Positions 8,486-17,783 of a DNA stretch of 48,607 nt are shown here, one piece after another. Under the pieces are notes generated by a model that was not told where the DNA came from, ran no database searches, and saw only the letters and a list, made by a program, of their open reading frames with translations. The stretch spans positions 4,882 through 53,488 of the forward strand of contig NZ_MKXB01000005.1 in the NCBI RefSeq assembly GCF_001865245.1, in the 5' to 3' direction. The DNA comes from Streptomyces sp. CC53. GTDB taxonomy: Bacteria; Actinomycetota; Actinomycetes; Streptomycetales; Streptomycetaceae. The stretch's first letter is position 1; the number at the start of each line of letters is the position of its first letter. Both the position numbers and the translations under genes were made by a program.

Positions 8486-8872
8486 GGGGTCAGTCCTGAC
8501 CCGGCGCCGCGGGCTTCAGTCCCGCGGGGCCGACGATTCACCCGGGCCCGCACCGGCCGCGCGGGGCGGGCGCGCCCCCCGGCCGCGCGGGGCCGCGGTG
8601 CGCGGGGCGGCGGCACCGGTACGGGGGAGCCGTCCCGCTGCCCGCGGCCGTCACCGGCCGCAGCCACCCCTCCCCGCCCGCGGTACGGCGGAGTCGGGAC
8701 ACAACGGGTACGAGGTGCGGACAAGGGCGGGACAACGGCGGGGGAGGCGCTCGGAGATGTGGTCGGAGATGTGGCCGAGGCGTGTCCCAGGCGTGTCCGA
8801 TTGCCGGGGCATCGGCGTCGCCGGTGTGGTGCACTATTGCCCCCAAGTGCAGTGTTCACGGGGAGGGAAGGC
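8486..8872. repeat. Intergenic region with three sets of short direct repeats
   Basis: Between the ligase start and the HEAT-protein start there is no gene, but there are repeated elements: TCGGAGATGTGG twice in perfect tandem (8751-8762, 8763-8774), AGGCGTGTCC twice at 11-bp spacing (8779-8788, 8790-8799), and TGTTCACGGGGA twice at 21-bp spacing (8853-8864, 8874-8885). The last copy overlaps the start codon and the first lies just ahead of the ribosome site. They may be regulator sites or slippage products. Confidence 0.5.
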
Positions 8873-11278
8873 ATGTTCACGGGGATCGACGAGGTCGACT
8901 GGGCCTCGCTGGGTCATGCCTACGGCCCGGCCGACGACGTGCCTGCGCTGCTGCGCGGGCTCGCCTCCGCCGATCCGGCGGAGCGCGAGCAGGCCCTGGA
9001 CGGGATGTACGGCACGGTGCACCACCAGGGCGACGTGTACGACTCCACGCTGGCCTGCATCCCGTTCCTGCTGGAGCTCGTGGCCTGCCCGGAGGTGCAG
9101 GACCGCGGCTGCGTCGTGGAGTTGCTCGCCAGCATCGGCGGCATCGACCTTTCCGGCGACGACGAGATGCAGGAACTCGACCCGGACTGCGAGGAGTTCG
9201 AGGACGCGGCGAACTACGCGATGGCCGCGGCGGCGGTCGCCGCGGGCGCCGACGTGTTCCTGGGCCTGGTCGGCGACGAGGACCGGGAGGTCCGGCTGGC
9301 CGCGCCGGGGGCGCTCGCCTCGCTGCACGGCGACCCGGCGCGCGTCCTGGACCTGCTGCGGGAGCGGCTGACGGTCGAGCTGGACCCCGAGGTGCGGCTC
9401 GCGCTGGTGGAGGCTGTGGGGCGGATCGCGCTGCGGTACGAGTCGCTGCGCGAGGAGACCGTGGGCTGGCTGGGCTGGCTGTCCGGCGCGGCCCAGGACC
9501 CGGCGCTGCGGCTGGCGGCGCTGGCCCAGCTGGCCCGGTGCGCGCCCGCGCTGCTGCCCCGGGACGTGGCGGCGACGGTCATCGGGCTGCTGTCGGAGCT
9601 GCGGCACCAGCCGGACGGCTTCCACCAGGGCGGATGCGGACCGTCCTGCGCGGGCGGGGCGTGCCCTGCGGGAGTGGACGGCACCGGAGCGGGCGCCGGC
9701 GCGGCGGGGGGCGCCGACGGGCCCAGCGACGGTGTGGCCGGGGCTGGTGGTACGGCAGGGTCGGGTGGTTCCGCTACGCCGTCCGGGTTCGGCAGCGCAA
9801 CCCTTGCGGGGGGCAACCCGCCCGCGACCCCGTGGGATTCGGCCAACTCGCGCACCATGCCCGGGGTACGTGAACCGGTCGCTCCGGTCGGCCTGCAGAG
9901 GGGCGCGCCCGAGGCCGCCGGCGATCTGCGGCCCACGGCGCCCACCCTCGTCGGGCAGCTCCGGGACGTGCGTGAGGAGCAGCGCGCGGGGCGGGGCACC
10001 GCCTGGGCCGACGACCTTCTGCGGACCCTGCACGGCGCCCTGGACGACCGGGTCGACGACCGCATCGCGCTGATCGTGGCCCAGCTGCGCAGCCCCGACA
10101 CCGCGCAGCGGACCGACGCGGTGTGGATGTGCGGCGGCCTGGTCCGCACCTGGCGGGGCGACTACGACGAGGTGGTACGGCTGGTGGGGGCGCAGCTCGG
10201 CACCCCGGACGCGCGGCTGCGGGCGGCGTCCGCGAGCTGGCTGGAGGACCTGTTCGCCCTGGCCGCGCCGGCCGCCGACGCGCTGGCCGCGCGGGTCGGG
10301 TCGGAGCCGGCGCCGTGGGTGCCCGAGTGGGAGGGCGGCCGTCCCGGAGCGGCGCGGGCGCTGCTGGCGCTGACCCGGGCGGGCGACGCCCGGGCGGTGC
10401 CGGCGCTGGCGCGGGCGCTGGAGGAACCGGAGCCGCACGGGAGGCTGCTGTACGCGATCCCGCACCTGGAGGAGGGCGGCGCGCCGCTGGTGCCGGCGCT
10501 GCGCCGCCGGTTGGGGGCGCTGCCGCTGGACGACGACCTGGGCGAGCGGTGCGGTCCGCTGCTGCTGGCGCTGGCGCGGCTGCGGGCCGTGGAGGCGCTG
10601 CCCGAGGTGCTGCGGGTGCTGCGGGGCGCGCCGGCGTTCCGCCGCGAGTGGGTGCTGGAGTCGGCGTTGCGGGCGGTGGCGTCGTTCGGGCCCGCGGCCC
10701 GGGAGGCCGTGCCCGACCTACGGGTGCTGCTGAACGATCCGTCCGCGGGGATGGCCGCCGCGGCGGCGCGCGCCCTGTGGGCGGTGGAGGGCGGCGACGC
10801 CGGCGTGGTGCTGCCGAAGCTGCGCTCGCTGCTGCTGGCCGGGGACGCCCTCAGCCGCCGGTCGGCCGCCGGTGCCCTGGGCGCGTTCGGCGGCGCCGCG
10901 GCGGTGGCGGCACCGGAGCTGCGGGCCTGCCTGACGGCGCGGGACGTGTGGCTCCGGGTGGACGCGGCGGTCGCGCTCGGCCGGGTGACGGGCGGCCTGG
11001 GCGAGGTGCTGCCCGTGCTGGCGGCGGCCTGGCGGGAGAACCGCCACACCCGGTTGCGGGTCGCGGAGTTCCTGGCGGAGCTGGGCCCGGTCGGGGCGGG
11101 CAGGGGGCCAGGGGCGGCCGTGGTGCCGCTGCTGCGGGCGGAGCTGGCCCGCACCCGCCGGCACAACGCCTCGGCGGGGCTCGTCGGCGGCAGCGACCAC
11201 GACGTCCACGACGACGAGCGGCTGCTGGCCCTGTGCCGGCAGGCCCTGGGGCAGGTGCGCGGGGACACGGCGCTCTGA
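8873..11278 (+). CDS. HEAT-repeat protein
   Basis: The 801-residue protein is made of helical HEAT/PBS-lyase-type repeats: recurring LLxxL and RxxAAxALGxxG patterns (for example ARALWAVEGG, AAGALGAFGG, DAAVALGRVTGG), densest after residue 380. Such proteins are scaffolds for protein interaction; no catalytic motif is visible. Residues about 255-350 form a Gly/Ala/Ser/Thr/Pro-rich insert that begins with a cysteine cluster (GGCGPSCAGGAC) and uses more A/T-ending codons than its surroundings. ATG at 8873 is preceded by GGGGAGGGAAG; the frame is open far upstream but without coding character. The acidic N-terminal part (residues 1-110) resembles a family frequent in Streptomyces. Function unknown. 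Confidence 0.85.
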   Translation: MFTGIDEVDWASLGHAYGPADDVPALLRGLASADPAEREQALDGMYGTVHHQGDVYDSTLACIPFLLELVACPEVQDRGCVVELLASIGGIDLSGDDEMQELDPDCEEFEDAANYAMAAAAVAAGADVFLGLVGDEDREVRLAAPGALASLHGDPARVLDLLRERLTVELDPEVRLALVEAVGRIALRYESLREETVGWLGWLSGAAQDPALRLAALAQLARCAPALLPRDVAATVIGLLSELRHQPDGFHQGGCGPSCAGGACPAGVDGTGAGAGAAGGADGPSDGVAGAGGTAGSGGSATPSGFGSATLAGGNPPATPWDSANSRTMPGVREPVAPVGLQRGAPEAAGDLRPTAPTLVGQLRDVREEQRAGRGTAWADDLLRTLHGALDDRVDDRIALIVAQLRSPDTAQRTDAVWMCGGLVRTWRGDYDEVVRLVGAQLGTPDARLRAASASWLEDLFALAAPAADALAARVGSEPAPWVPEWEGGRPGAARALLALTRAGDARAVPALARALEEPEPHGRLLYAIPHLEEGGAPLVPALRRRLGALPLDDDLGERCGPLLLALARLRAVEALPEVLRVLRGAPAFRREWVLESALRAVASFGPAAREAVPDLRVLLNDPSAGMAAAAARALWAVEGGDAGVVLPKLRSLLLAGDALSRRSAAGALGAFGGAAAVAAPELRACLTARDVWLRVDAAVALGRVTGGLGEVLPVLAAAWRENRHTRLRVAEFLAELGPVGAGRGPGAAVVPLLRAELARTRRHNASAGLVGGSDHDVHDDERLLALCRQALGQVRGDTAL

Positions 11279-11561
11279 GCCGTTCCGGCGGCGCACCCCG
11301 CCGCTCCCCCGCCACCCGGGTGGACGGCGCCGCCCGTGGCGGTCGGCCGGCGCCCCGGTGCCGCCGCGCCCGGCCGTACGCCGTGACGGGCCCGCGCGGT
11401 GGGCCACGGCACGCCGCCACCCGGCTGCCGCACCGTGGCGACACGCCCCGCCCGCGGTGAACGCGCTGCGGTGCGGGAGGAGCGGGTGAGGGGACGTCCG
11501 GCGCATAAGGTGTCGACACGGCCGCGCCGCCGCGGCCGTCGCCAGAAGCACCAGGAGCACC

Positions 11562-12362
11562 GTGACCCCGCACCGCCGCCGCCCGTCCGCGTACGCGGCC
11601 CGTCTGCTGCCGCTCGCGGCGGTCCCGTTCCTGTTGCTCCCGCTGGCGGCGGGGTGCGGTGACGCCGGCGGGCTGAAGAGCGCGGGTGCCACGCCCACCG
11701 CGGTGGGCCCGGTCCGCCTCTGGCCCGACCTGCCCCCGGTCACGGCGCCGCCGCACGACTACGGCGAGAACGACACGGAGACCGTGCCGGGGATCGAGGT
11801 GCCGGGCGGGGACGTGCACCGCGTGGACCCGGTCAAGGTGCTGCGGGCCGAGTTCGACGCGAACCCGGACACGTACACCGGGGCGGACGGCATGTACGAG
11901 GAGACGGTCGAGCGGATCCGGGCGTGCTCCGCCGCGCCCGGGGACTGCCCGGTCCTGAAGCCGTACTACCGGGACCTCACCGGCGACGGGAAGGACGAGC
12001 TCATCGTGGGTGTGCGCCTGCCGGAGCAGCTCGTGGCGGTGCGGTGCTACATGCCGGGGCCGGACGGTGAGCTGACCCGCGTCATGTCGACCGTGGACCA
12101 GATCGTGAGCGTCGAGCTGGCCGGCCGGGACCTCATCCTGCGCTCGGTGTCCGCGGGGATTCCCGGCTACGAGTACCGCACGGTGTGGTCCTGGGACGGG
12201 CAGCAGGGCACCATGCTGCCGGCCCGCGACGAGATCGTCCGGGTCAAACCGAGTCCGCCGGCGCAGGCGCCGCGGCCGGACGGCGGCTCCACGAGCGGAC
12301 CCGACCCGGTGTCCCTGTCCGCGGACGAGCCCGAACCCGAGCCGCAGGGGAGCACCCGGTGA
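11562..12362 (+). CDS. Putative lipoprotein preceding a sensor kinase
   Basis: The 266-residue product has a basic N-terminus, a hydrophobic stretch and a lipobox-like LPLAAGC with Cys32, so it is likely a membrane-anchored lipoprotein. The middle holds YYRDLTGDGKDELIVGV, which looks like a calcium-binding FG-GAP/EF-loop motif, followed by a beta-rich region; the C-terminal 40 residues are Pro/Glu/Ser-rich. The start is GTG at 11562. Its TGA overlaps the GTG of the next gene (GTGA), so the two are translationally coupled. I infer that it senses or modulates the kinase, as CseA does for the CseB/CseC system, but it is not obviously CseA. Confidence 0.8.
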   Translation: MTPHRRRPSAYAARLLPLAAVPFLLLPLAAGCGDAGGLKSAGATPTAVGPVRLWPDLPPVTAPPHDYGENDTETVPGIEVPGGDVHRVDPVKVLRAEFDANPDTYTGADGMYEETVERIRACSAAPGDCPVLKPYYRDLTGDGKDELIVGVRLPEQLVAVRCYMPGPDGELTRVMSTVDQIVSVELAGRDLILRSVSAGIPGYEYRTVWSWDGQQGTMLPARDEIVRVKPSPPAQAPRPDGGSTSGPDPVSLSADEPEPEPQGSTR

Positions 12363-13771
12363 GCGCACCCCGCCGACCGGCCTGGACGGCGACCCTGACG
12401 TGGAAGGCCGCCGTCTTCATCACGTTGATGTGCTGCGCGCTGGCGGCGCTGCTGGGCGCGCTGGTCCACGTGTCGGTGACCCGGCAGACCGTCGACACGT
12501 CACGCGAGAAGGCGCTGGACCGTCTGGAGGAGGTGACGCGGGCGTACGAGGCGGGGGCGCCGCTGCCGCCGTACGCGGGGGTGGACCCGGAGGGCCTGCC
12601 CTCGGCGCTGCGGGACATGGCGGCCCGCGGCCGCCGCGGCACGATGGTGGCCGACCACCGGGGGCGGCCCACGATGTGGGCGGCGGGGCCCGCGGACGGA
12701 CGGGCCCTGGCCGTCCGGCTCGACTACTCGCTGAGCGCCCGCATGATCAGCGGCCTCGACCAGGCGATCCTCGGCTCCTCGGTGCTGGCGATCGGGGCGA
12801 CGCTGGTGGTGGGCTGGTTCGCGGTGACCCGGGTGACGCGACGGCTGCACCTGACCGCTCAGGTGGCGCGGCGGATCAGCGCGGGCGACCTGGACGCGCG
12901 GGTCAACGACCCCCGTACGAAGGACCCCTCACGGCCCCAGGACGAGGTGGCGACCGTGTCGGGCGCGCTCGACACCATGGCGTCTTCGCTTCAGGGCAAG
13001 CTGCTCAGCGAGCAGCGCTTCACCGCGGACGTGGCGCACGAGTTGCGCACCCCGCTGACGGGCCTGTCGGCGGCGGCCGAGCTGCTGCCGCCGGGGCGTC
13101 CCGCGGAGCTGGTGCGGGACCGGGTGCGGGCGATGCGGGCGCTGACGGAGGACCTGCTGGAGATCTCGCGGCTCGACACCCGCAGCGAGGCGGTCGACCT
13201 GGACGTGTACGCCCTGGGGCCGCTGGCCGAGCGGGTGGTGCGGGCGTCCGGGGCCTCCGGGGCGGCGGGGACGCGGGTGCGGATCGTGCGGGACGCGCGG
13301 GTCGAGACGGACCAGCGGCGGCTGGCGAGGGTGCTCGGGAACCTGCTGGCCAACGCGCACCTGCACGGCGCCCAGCCGGTGGAACTGACCGTGGACGGAC
13401 CGGTGGTGACGGTCCGCGACCACGGACCGGGCTATCCGGCGTACCTGCTGGAGCACGGGCCGCAGCGGTTCCGCACGGAGAGCGGCAGCAAGGGGCACGG
13501 GCTGGGCCTGACCATCGCGAAGGGCCAGGCGGCGGCGATCGGCGCGGAGCTGCGGTTCGGGAACGCCCCGGACGGGGGCGCGCTGGCGCGGCTGACGCTG
13601 CCGGAGTACGTGGACCTCACGGCGGAGCCGGAGGCCGAACGGACGGCGCGGCCGGACGCGCGGTCCGCCGGCGCCTCCGGCGGACCGCGTGACGGCGACG
13701 GCTCCCCGCCCCCGGAGGCCGCCGGGCCAGAGGAGGACCCGCCGCAGGTCCCCGGGCCGCCGGAGACGTGA
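12359..13771 (+). CDS. HAMP-containing sensor histidine kinase without an adjacent response regulator
   Basis: The 470-residue protein has a first membrane segment near residues 11-36, an extracytoplasmic stretch of about 95 residues, a second membrane segment (about 133-158), a HAMP domain, the phospho-acceptor box FTADVAHELRTPLTG (His near residue 227), the N box NLLANAHLHG, and G boxes DHGPGYP and GHGLGLTIAKG. Everything needed for autophosphorylation is present. The GTG start overlaps the stop of the lipoprotein gene. The final 50 residues are acidic/Pro-rich. No response regulator is next to it, and the next genes are cell-wall synthesis genes, so an orphan kinase sensing envelope state is my inference. 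Confidence 0.92.
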   Translation: MSAPRRPAWTATLTWKAAVFITLMCCALAALLGALVHVSVTRQTVDTSREKALDRLEEVTRAYEAGAPLPPYAGVDPEGLPSALRDMAARGRRGTMVADHRGRPTMWAAGPADGRALAVRLDYSLSARMISGLDQAILGSSVLAIGATLVVGWFAVTRVTRRLHLTAQVARRISAGDLDARVNDPRTKDPSRPQDEVATVSGALDTMASSLQGKLLSEQRFTADVAHELRTPLTGLSAAAELLPPGRPAELVRDRVRAMRALTEDLLEISRLDTRSEAVDLDVYALGPLAERVVRASGASGAAGTRVRIVRDARVETDQRRLARVLGNLLANAHLHGAQPVELTVDGPVVTVRDHGPGYPAYLLEHGPQRFRTESGSKGHGLGLTIAKGQAAAIGAELRFGNAPDGGALARLTLPEYVDLTAEPEAERTARPDARSAGASGGPRDGDGSPPPEAAGPEEDPPQVPGPPET

Positions 13772-13968
13772 GCCTTCGGCACGGGAGGGGCCGGCTGACG
13801 CGCCGTCGGCGCGGGGTTCGGCCGGCCGGGCCGGCGGAGCGCTGGGGCGTGCGGCCCCGCGCCGCGGCCTGACGGGGCATCGGCACTGCGGCGGGGCCGT
13901 CCGCCGGGACCGCACGCCACGTGAGCGGACCCCGCACCGCCATAAAGGACATACTTCACATATCTTGC

Positions 13969-13974
13969 TACGTT
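13969..13974 (+). promoter_or_regulatory. Possible -10 element of a leaderless cell-wall operon transcript
   Basis: TACGTT ends 7 nt before ATG 13982, the spacing expected if transcription starts at the start codon. It sits at the end of an unusually AT-rich stretch (13940-13974). No convincing -35 hexamer is seen and there is no ribosome site, so confidence is low. Confidence 0.35.
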
Positions 13975-13981
13975 GCCGTGC

Positions 13982-15526
13982 ATGACCGCAGCGGCATCGG
14001 ACCCTCCCCCTCCGCCGGTGCCGCTCGCCAAGCGGCGCGGAGTGGAGCTGTCCCTCCTCGTCTGCGCCGTCCTGTGCTCGGTGCTCGGCTACGCCGACGT
14101 CGGCCTCGCCCACAGCGGCGCCGTGCCGCCCGACGTCGCCGGGTACGGCACCGGGCTCGGACTGCTGGCGCTGCTCGCGCACCTGGCGGTGCGCCTGTGC
14201 GCCCCGTACGCCGACCCGCTGCTGCTGCCCATCGCGGTGCTCCTCAACGGCCTCGGCCTGGTCCTCATCTACCGCCTCGACCTGGAGACCCCCGCCGACC
14301 GGGCGGCTCCCACGCAGCTCGTCTGGTCGGCGCTCGGTGTGGCGCTGTTCGCGGTGGTCGTGGTGTGCCTGCGGGACCACCGGCTGCTGCGGCGGTACGC
14401 GTACGTGTCGGTGGCCGCCGCGCTGGCCCTGCTCATCCTGCCGATCTTCTTCCCCGCCGTGAACGGCGCGCGGATCTGGGTCCGGGTGGGCGGCCTGTCC
14501 TTCCAGCCGGGCGAGTTCGCGAAGATCCTGCTGGCGGTGTTCTTCGCGGCGTACCTGGCGGCGAACGGCTCGGTGCTCGCGCGCCGCCGGGGCCGCGGTC
14601 TCCTCGGCACGCGGCTGCCGCCCGGCCGGGTGCTGGCGCCGGTCGTCGCGGTGTGGCTGACCAGCGTCGGCGTGCTCGTGCTCGAACGGGACCTGGGGAC
14701 CTCGCTGCTGTTCTTCGGGCTCTTCGTGATCATGCTGTACGTGGCGACCGGGCGGACCGGCTGGATCGCGCTCGGCCTGCTGCTGGCCGCGGCCGGGGCG
14801 TACGCCGTCGGGTCCCTGGAGCCGCACGTCAACAGCCGGGTGGAGGACTGGCTGCACCCGTTCGCGTCGATCGAGGCGGGCCAGGGTCCGGGGCAGCTCG
14901 CCCAGTCGCTGTTCGCGTTCGCCGCGGGCGGGATGTTCGGGTCCGGGCTGGGGCTCGGGCACTCGTCGCTCATCGGCTTCGCCGCGAAGTCGGACTTCAT
15001 CCTGGCGACGGCGGGCGAGGAGCTGGGGCTCGCCGGGCTGACGGCGCTCTTCCTGCTGTACGCGCTGCTGGTGGCCCGCGGCTACCGCTCGGGGCTCGCG
15101 CTGCGGGACCCGTTCGGGCGGCTGCTGGCGATCGGGCTCGCCTCGATCCTGGCGCTCCAGGTCTTCGTCATCGCGGGCGGGGTGATGGGGCTGATCCCCC
15201 TGACGGGGATGGCGATGCCGTTCCTGGCGCAGGGCGGTTCGTCCGTGGTCACGAACTGGATCATGGTGGCGTTGCTGATCCGGCTCAGCGACTCCGCCCG
15301 CGACCCGCGTGGCGGCCCGCTCACCCCGGGTCCGGCCACCCTCACCGACGCCGACGCCCCGCCGGCGGACACCGGCAGCGGTGCCCCCGCCGGCCCGCAC
15401 GCCCCCACGCACGCCGACACCGGACCGGAGGCCGGCACCGGCACCCGCGGCGGCCCCGCCGCCCGGGCCGCCGGCGCCGGGGCCGCGCCTCCGGACGCAG
15501 CCGTACCGCGGGAGGAAGCCCGTTGA
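13982..15526 (+). CDS. FtsW/RodA/SpoVE-family peptidoglycan polymerase
   Basis: The 514-residue integral membrane protein belongs to the SEDS family, which polymerises lipid II together with a class B PBP. Many hydrophobic segments run from residue 18 to about 440. SEDS signatures include NGARIWVRVGGLSFQPGEFAKI, ERDLGTSLLFFGLFV, QSLFAFAAGGMFGSGLG and MPFLAQGGSSVVTNWIMVAL. A Pro/Ala-rich cytoplasmic tail follows (about 70 residues). I prefer ATG at 13982; a TTG at 13973 is in frame. The stop overlaps the TTG start of the PBP gene, so both are translationally coupled. This looks like one of the non-divisome SEDS/PBP pairs of streptomycetes. Confidence 0.93.
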   Translation: MTAAASDPPPPPVPLAKRRGVELSLLVCAVLCSVLGYADVGLAHSGAVPPDVAGYGTGLGLLALLAHLAVRLCAPYADPLLLPIAVLLNGLGLVLIYRLDLETPADRAAPTQLVWSALGVALFAVVVVCLRDHRLLRRYAYVSVAAALALLILPIFFPAVNGARIWVRVGGLSFQPGEFAKILLAVFFAAYLAANGSVLARRRGRGLLGTRLPPGRVLAPVVAVWLTSVGVLVLERDLGTSLLFFGLFVIMLYVATGRTGWIALGLLLAAAGAYAVGSLEPHVNSRVEDWLHPFASIEAGQGPGQLAQSLFAFAAGGMFGSGLGLGHSSLIGFAAKSDFILATAGEELGLAGLTALFLLYALLVARGYRSGLALRDPFGRLLAIGLASILALQVFVIAGGVMGLIPLTGMAMPFLAQGGSSVVTNWIMVALLIRLSDSARDPRGGPLTPGPATLTDADAPPADTGSGAPAGPHAPTHADTGPEAGTGTRGGPAARAAGAGAAPPDAAVPREEAR

Positions 15527-17001
15527 CCAGATGCATCCGGCGCGCCGCCGCCCTCTGCCTCGTCCTTCTGATCGCGCTGCTGGTCAACGCGGCCCGCGTG
15601 CAGGTCTTCGAGGCGGACCGGCTGGACGGGAACCCGGGCAACCGCCGCCCCGTGCTGGCCCGGTACGCGGCGCCGCGCGGCAACATCCTCGTCGACGGGC
15701 AGCCGGTCACCGGCTCCAAGGACACCGGCGAGATCCTCCGCTACGAACGCACCTACACCGACGGCCCGCTGTACGCGCCGGTCACCGGCTACGCGTCCCA
15801 GACGTACGGAACGACGCTGATCGAGGACGCCGAGGACGCCCTGCTGTCCGGCACCAGTCCGCTGCTCGCCCCGCTGCCGCTGTGGAGCGACGTCAGCCGC
15901 ACCACCCGCCGCCCCGCCGGCAACGTGTCCACCACGATCAGGGGCGCACTCCAGCAGGCGGCGTTCCGCGGCCTCGCGGGCCGCCGGGGGGCGGTCGCGG
16001 CCGTCGAGCCGTCGAGCGGACGCGTCCTGGCGCTGGTGTCGAGCCCCTCGTACGAGCCGGGCCTGCTGTCCGGCACGGGAAGCGAAGCCGCCACGGCCTG
16101 GGCGCGGCTCAACACGGCGGCGACCCGCCCCATGCTGAACCGGGCGCTGCACGAGACGTACCCCCCGGGCTCCACCTTCAAGATCGTGACGGCCGCGGCG
16201 GCGCTGGACGCGGGCGTCGTCACCGACGTGGACGCGCCGACGGGCGTCCCGGAGCCGTACGTGCTGCCGGGCACCCGGACGGCGCTGCCGAACGCCGCCA
16301 CGGGCTGCGCGGACGCGTCCCTCGCCTACGCCGTCCGCTGGTCGTGCAACACGGTGATGGCGGCGCTGGGGGTGCGGACGGGCGAGCGGAAGATGCTGGA
16401 GACGGCCCGGTCGTTCGGCTTCAACGACCCGGACCTGCGGATCCCCTCCCGCGTGGCGCGCTCCAACGTCGACACCGGCATGTCCCCCGACCAGCTGGCG
16501 CTGTCCTCCATCGGCCAGTACGACACGACGGCGACGCCGCTCCAGATGGCGATGGTCGCGGCGGCCGTCGCGAACGGCGGCGACCTGGCGCACCCGTACC
16601 TCGTCGACTCCACCACGACGGCGGCGGGCGGCCTGGTCCGCCAGACCATGCGGCGCAGCTACGGCCGGGCGATGACACCGTCGACGGCGCTGCGGCTGCG
16701 GAAGCTGATGGTGGACGTGGTGGAGCGGGGCTCGGGCGGCAACGCGGCCATCGAGGGCGCGGAGGTCGGCGGCAAGACCGGCACCGCACAGCACGGCGTG
16801 GGCAACCACGGCACCCCGTACGCCTGGTTCATCGGCTGGGCGCGGGCCGAGGGCGCGGCCCGGCCCGCGGTGGCGGTGGCGGTGGTCGTGGAGGACGCCT
16901 CCGCCCGCCGGGAGGAGATCAGCGGCGGCGGCAGCGCGGCGCCCATCGCCCGCTCGGTGATGGAGGCGGCCATCTCACTGGACGGAAAAGACCGCGCCTG
17001 A
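15523..17001 (+). CDS. Class B penicillin-binding protein (peptidoglycan transpeptidase)
   Basis: The 492-residue protein has one N-terminal membrane anchor (LCLVLLIALLVNAARV), a PBP dimer region with APRGNILVDG, and a complete transpeptidase domain: SxxK is GSTFK (Ser217), SxN is SCN in VRWSCNTV, and KTG is GGKTGTAQ (Lys418). It resembles the short PbpA type. Translation must start at TTG 15523 inside the stop codon of the SEDS gene, with GGAGGAA 5 nt upstream; no ATG or GTG is available in that frame nearby. It cross-links glycan made by the upstream SEDS partner. Confidence 0.95.
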   Translation: MTRCIRRAAALCLVLLIALLVNAARVQVFEADRLDGNPGNRRPVLARYAAPRGNILVDGQPVTGSKDTGEILRYERTYTDGPLYAPVTGYASQTYGTTLIEDAEDALLSGTSPLLAPLPLWSDVSRTTRRPAGNVSTTIRGALQQAAFRGLAGRRGAVAAVEPSSGRVLALVSSPSYEPGLLSGTGSEAATAWARLNTAATRPMLNRALHETYPPGSTFKIVTAAAALDAGVVTDVDAPTGVPEPYVLPGTRTALPNAATGCADASLAYAVRWSCNTVMAALGVRTGERKMLETARSFGFNDPDLRIPSRVARSNVDTGMSPDQLALSSIGQYDTTATPLQMAMVAAAVANGGDLAHPYLVDSTTTAAGGLVRQTMRRSYGRAMTPSTALRLRKLMVDVVERGSGGNAAIEGAEVGGKTGTAQHGVGNHGTPYAWFIGWARAEGAARPAVAVAVVVEDASARREEISGGGSAAPIARSVMEAAISLDGKDRA

Positions 17002-17029
17002 GCGGGCGGGGGTGCCTAAGGTGCGCCCC

Positions 17030-17539
17030 ATGACACTCGACACCGCTTTCGAACTGGCCCAGGTGAACATAGCCCGACTGAAACACCCTCTGGACGGCCC
17101 GGAGTTGAAGGACTTCGTGGACGCGCTCGACCCCGTGAACGCGATCGCCGAGGCGGCGGACGGTTTCGTGTGGCGGCTGAAGAACGACGAGGGCAACTCC
17201 ACGGACGTCTACGCCTTCGGTGACGAGTGGCTGATCGTCAACATGTCCGTGTGGCGGGACCCGAACGCCCTGACCGCCTTCATGTACCAGGGGCTGCACC
17301 GCGAGATGCTGTCCCGCCGCCACGAGTTCTTCGAGCGGGTCAAGGAGGCCATGACCACGCTGTGGTGGGTCGAGTCGGGCCACCGCCCGACGGTGGCGGA
17401 GGCCGAGGAGCGGCTGCTGCACCTGCGGGCCCACGGGCCGACCCCGTACGCCTTCGACCTGCGCAGGAGCTTCCCGCCTGGGGCCGCTCTGCCGCAGCCG
17501 CGGCAGCCCGAGGCGGTGCACGCGCCCGACGCCGGCTGA
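17030..17539 (+). CDS. DUF3291-type protein
   Basis: The 169-residue protein reads LAQVNIARLKHPLDGPELKDFVDALDPVN at its start (quoted in part: LAQVNIARLKHPLDG), then FVWRL, NMSVWRDPNALTAFMY, and LWWVESGHRPTVAEAEERL, all typical of the DUF3291 (dimeric barrel-like) family. Its role is unknown; similar proteins are often compared with small monooxygenase-fold proteins. ATG at 17030 follows AAGGTG. It lies 28 bp behind the PBP gene and could be read through from it. There is no membrane segment or signal peptide. Confidence 0.85.
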   Translation: MTLDTAFELAQVNIARLKHPLDGPELKDFVDALDPVNAIAEAADGFVWRLKNDEGNSTDVYAFGDEWLIVNMSVWRDPNALTAFMYQGLHREMLSRRHEFFERVKEAMTTLWWVESGHRPTVAEAEERLLHLRAHGPTPYAFDLRRSFPPGAALPQPRQPEAVHAPDAG

Positions 17540-17783
17540 CGACCGGTCCCCCGGCCCTGGAGCCTGACGGCCGCCTCCTGCCGCGGGCCGCGGGTCGCGG
17601 GAAGGCGGCCGTCCCTCCCGCGGGCGGCGGGCGCTGCCGGTCCAAGCGGCGTGCGTCGCCCCCGGCTGCGGGCACGGTGCCCCGCTCCGCGAGGCGCGGG
17701 GGGGGCGCGTCGGGCGGGTCGGGGCCGCTGTGCGGGAAGGCCGGCGGCGGGGGCGCGGCCGGGGCACCGGGCGCAACCGGCCG
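17540..17783. other. Gene-free GC-rich stretch
   Basis: No supported gene. The stretch is extremely GC-rich, with a run of eight G at 17698-17705, and precedes the operator region of the diiron oxygenase. Confidence 0.5.

Noticed and set aside
7961..8872. Long in-frame extension upstream of the HEAT-repeat protein
   Set aside because: It lies antisense to the ligase gene and has an Arg/Gly shadow composition; ATG 8873 has a clear ribosome site and the protein family starts there.
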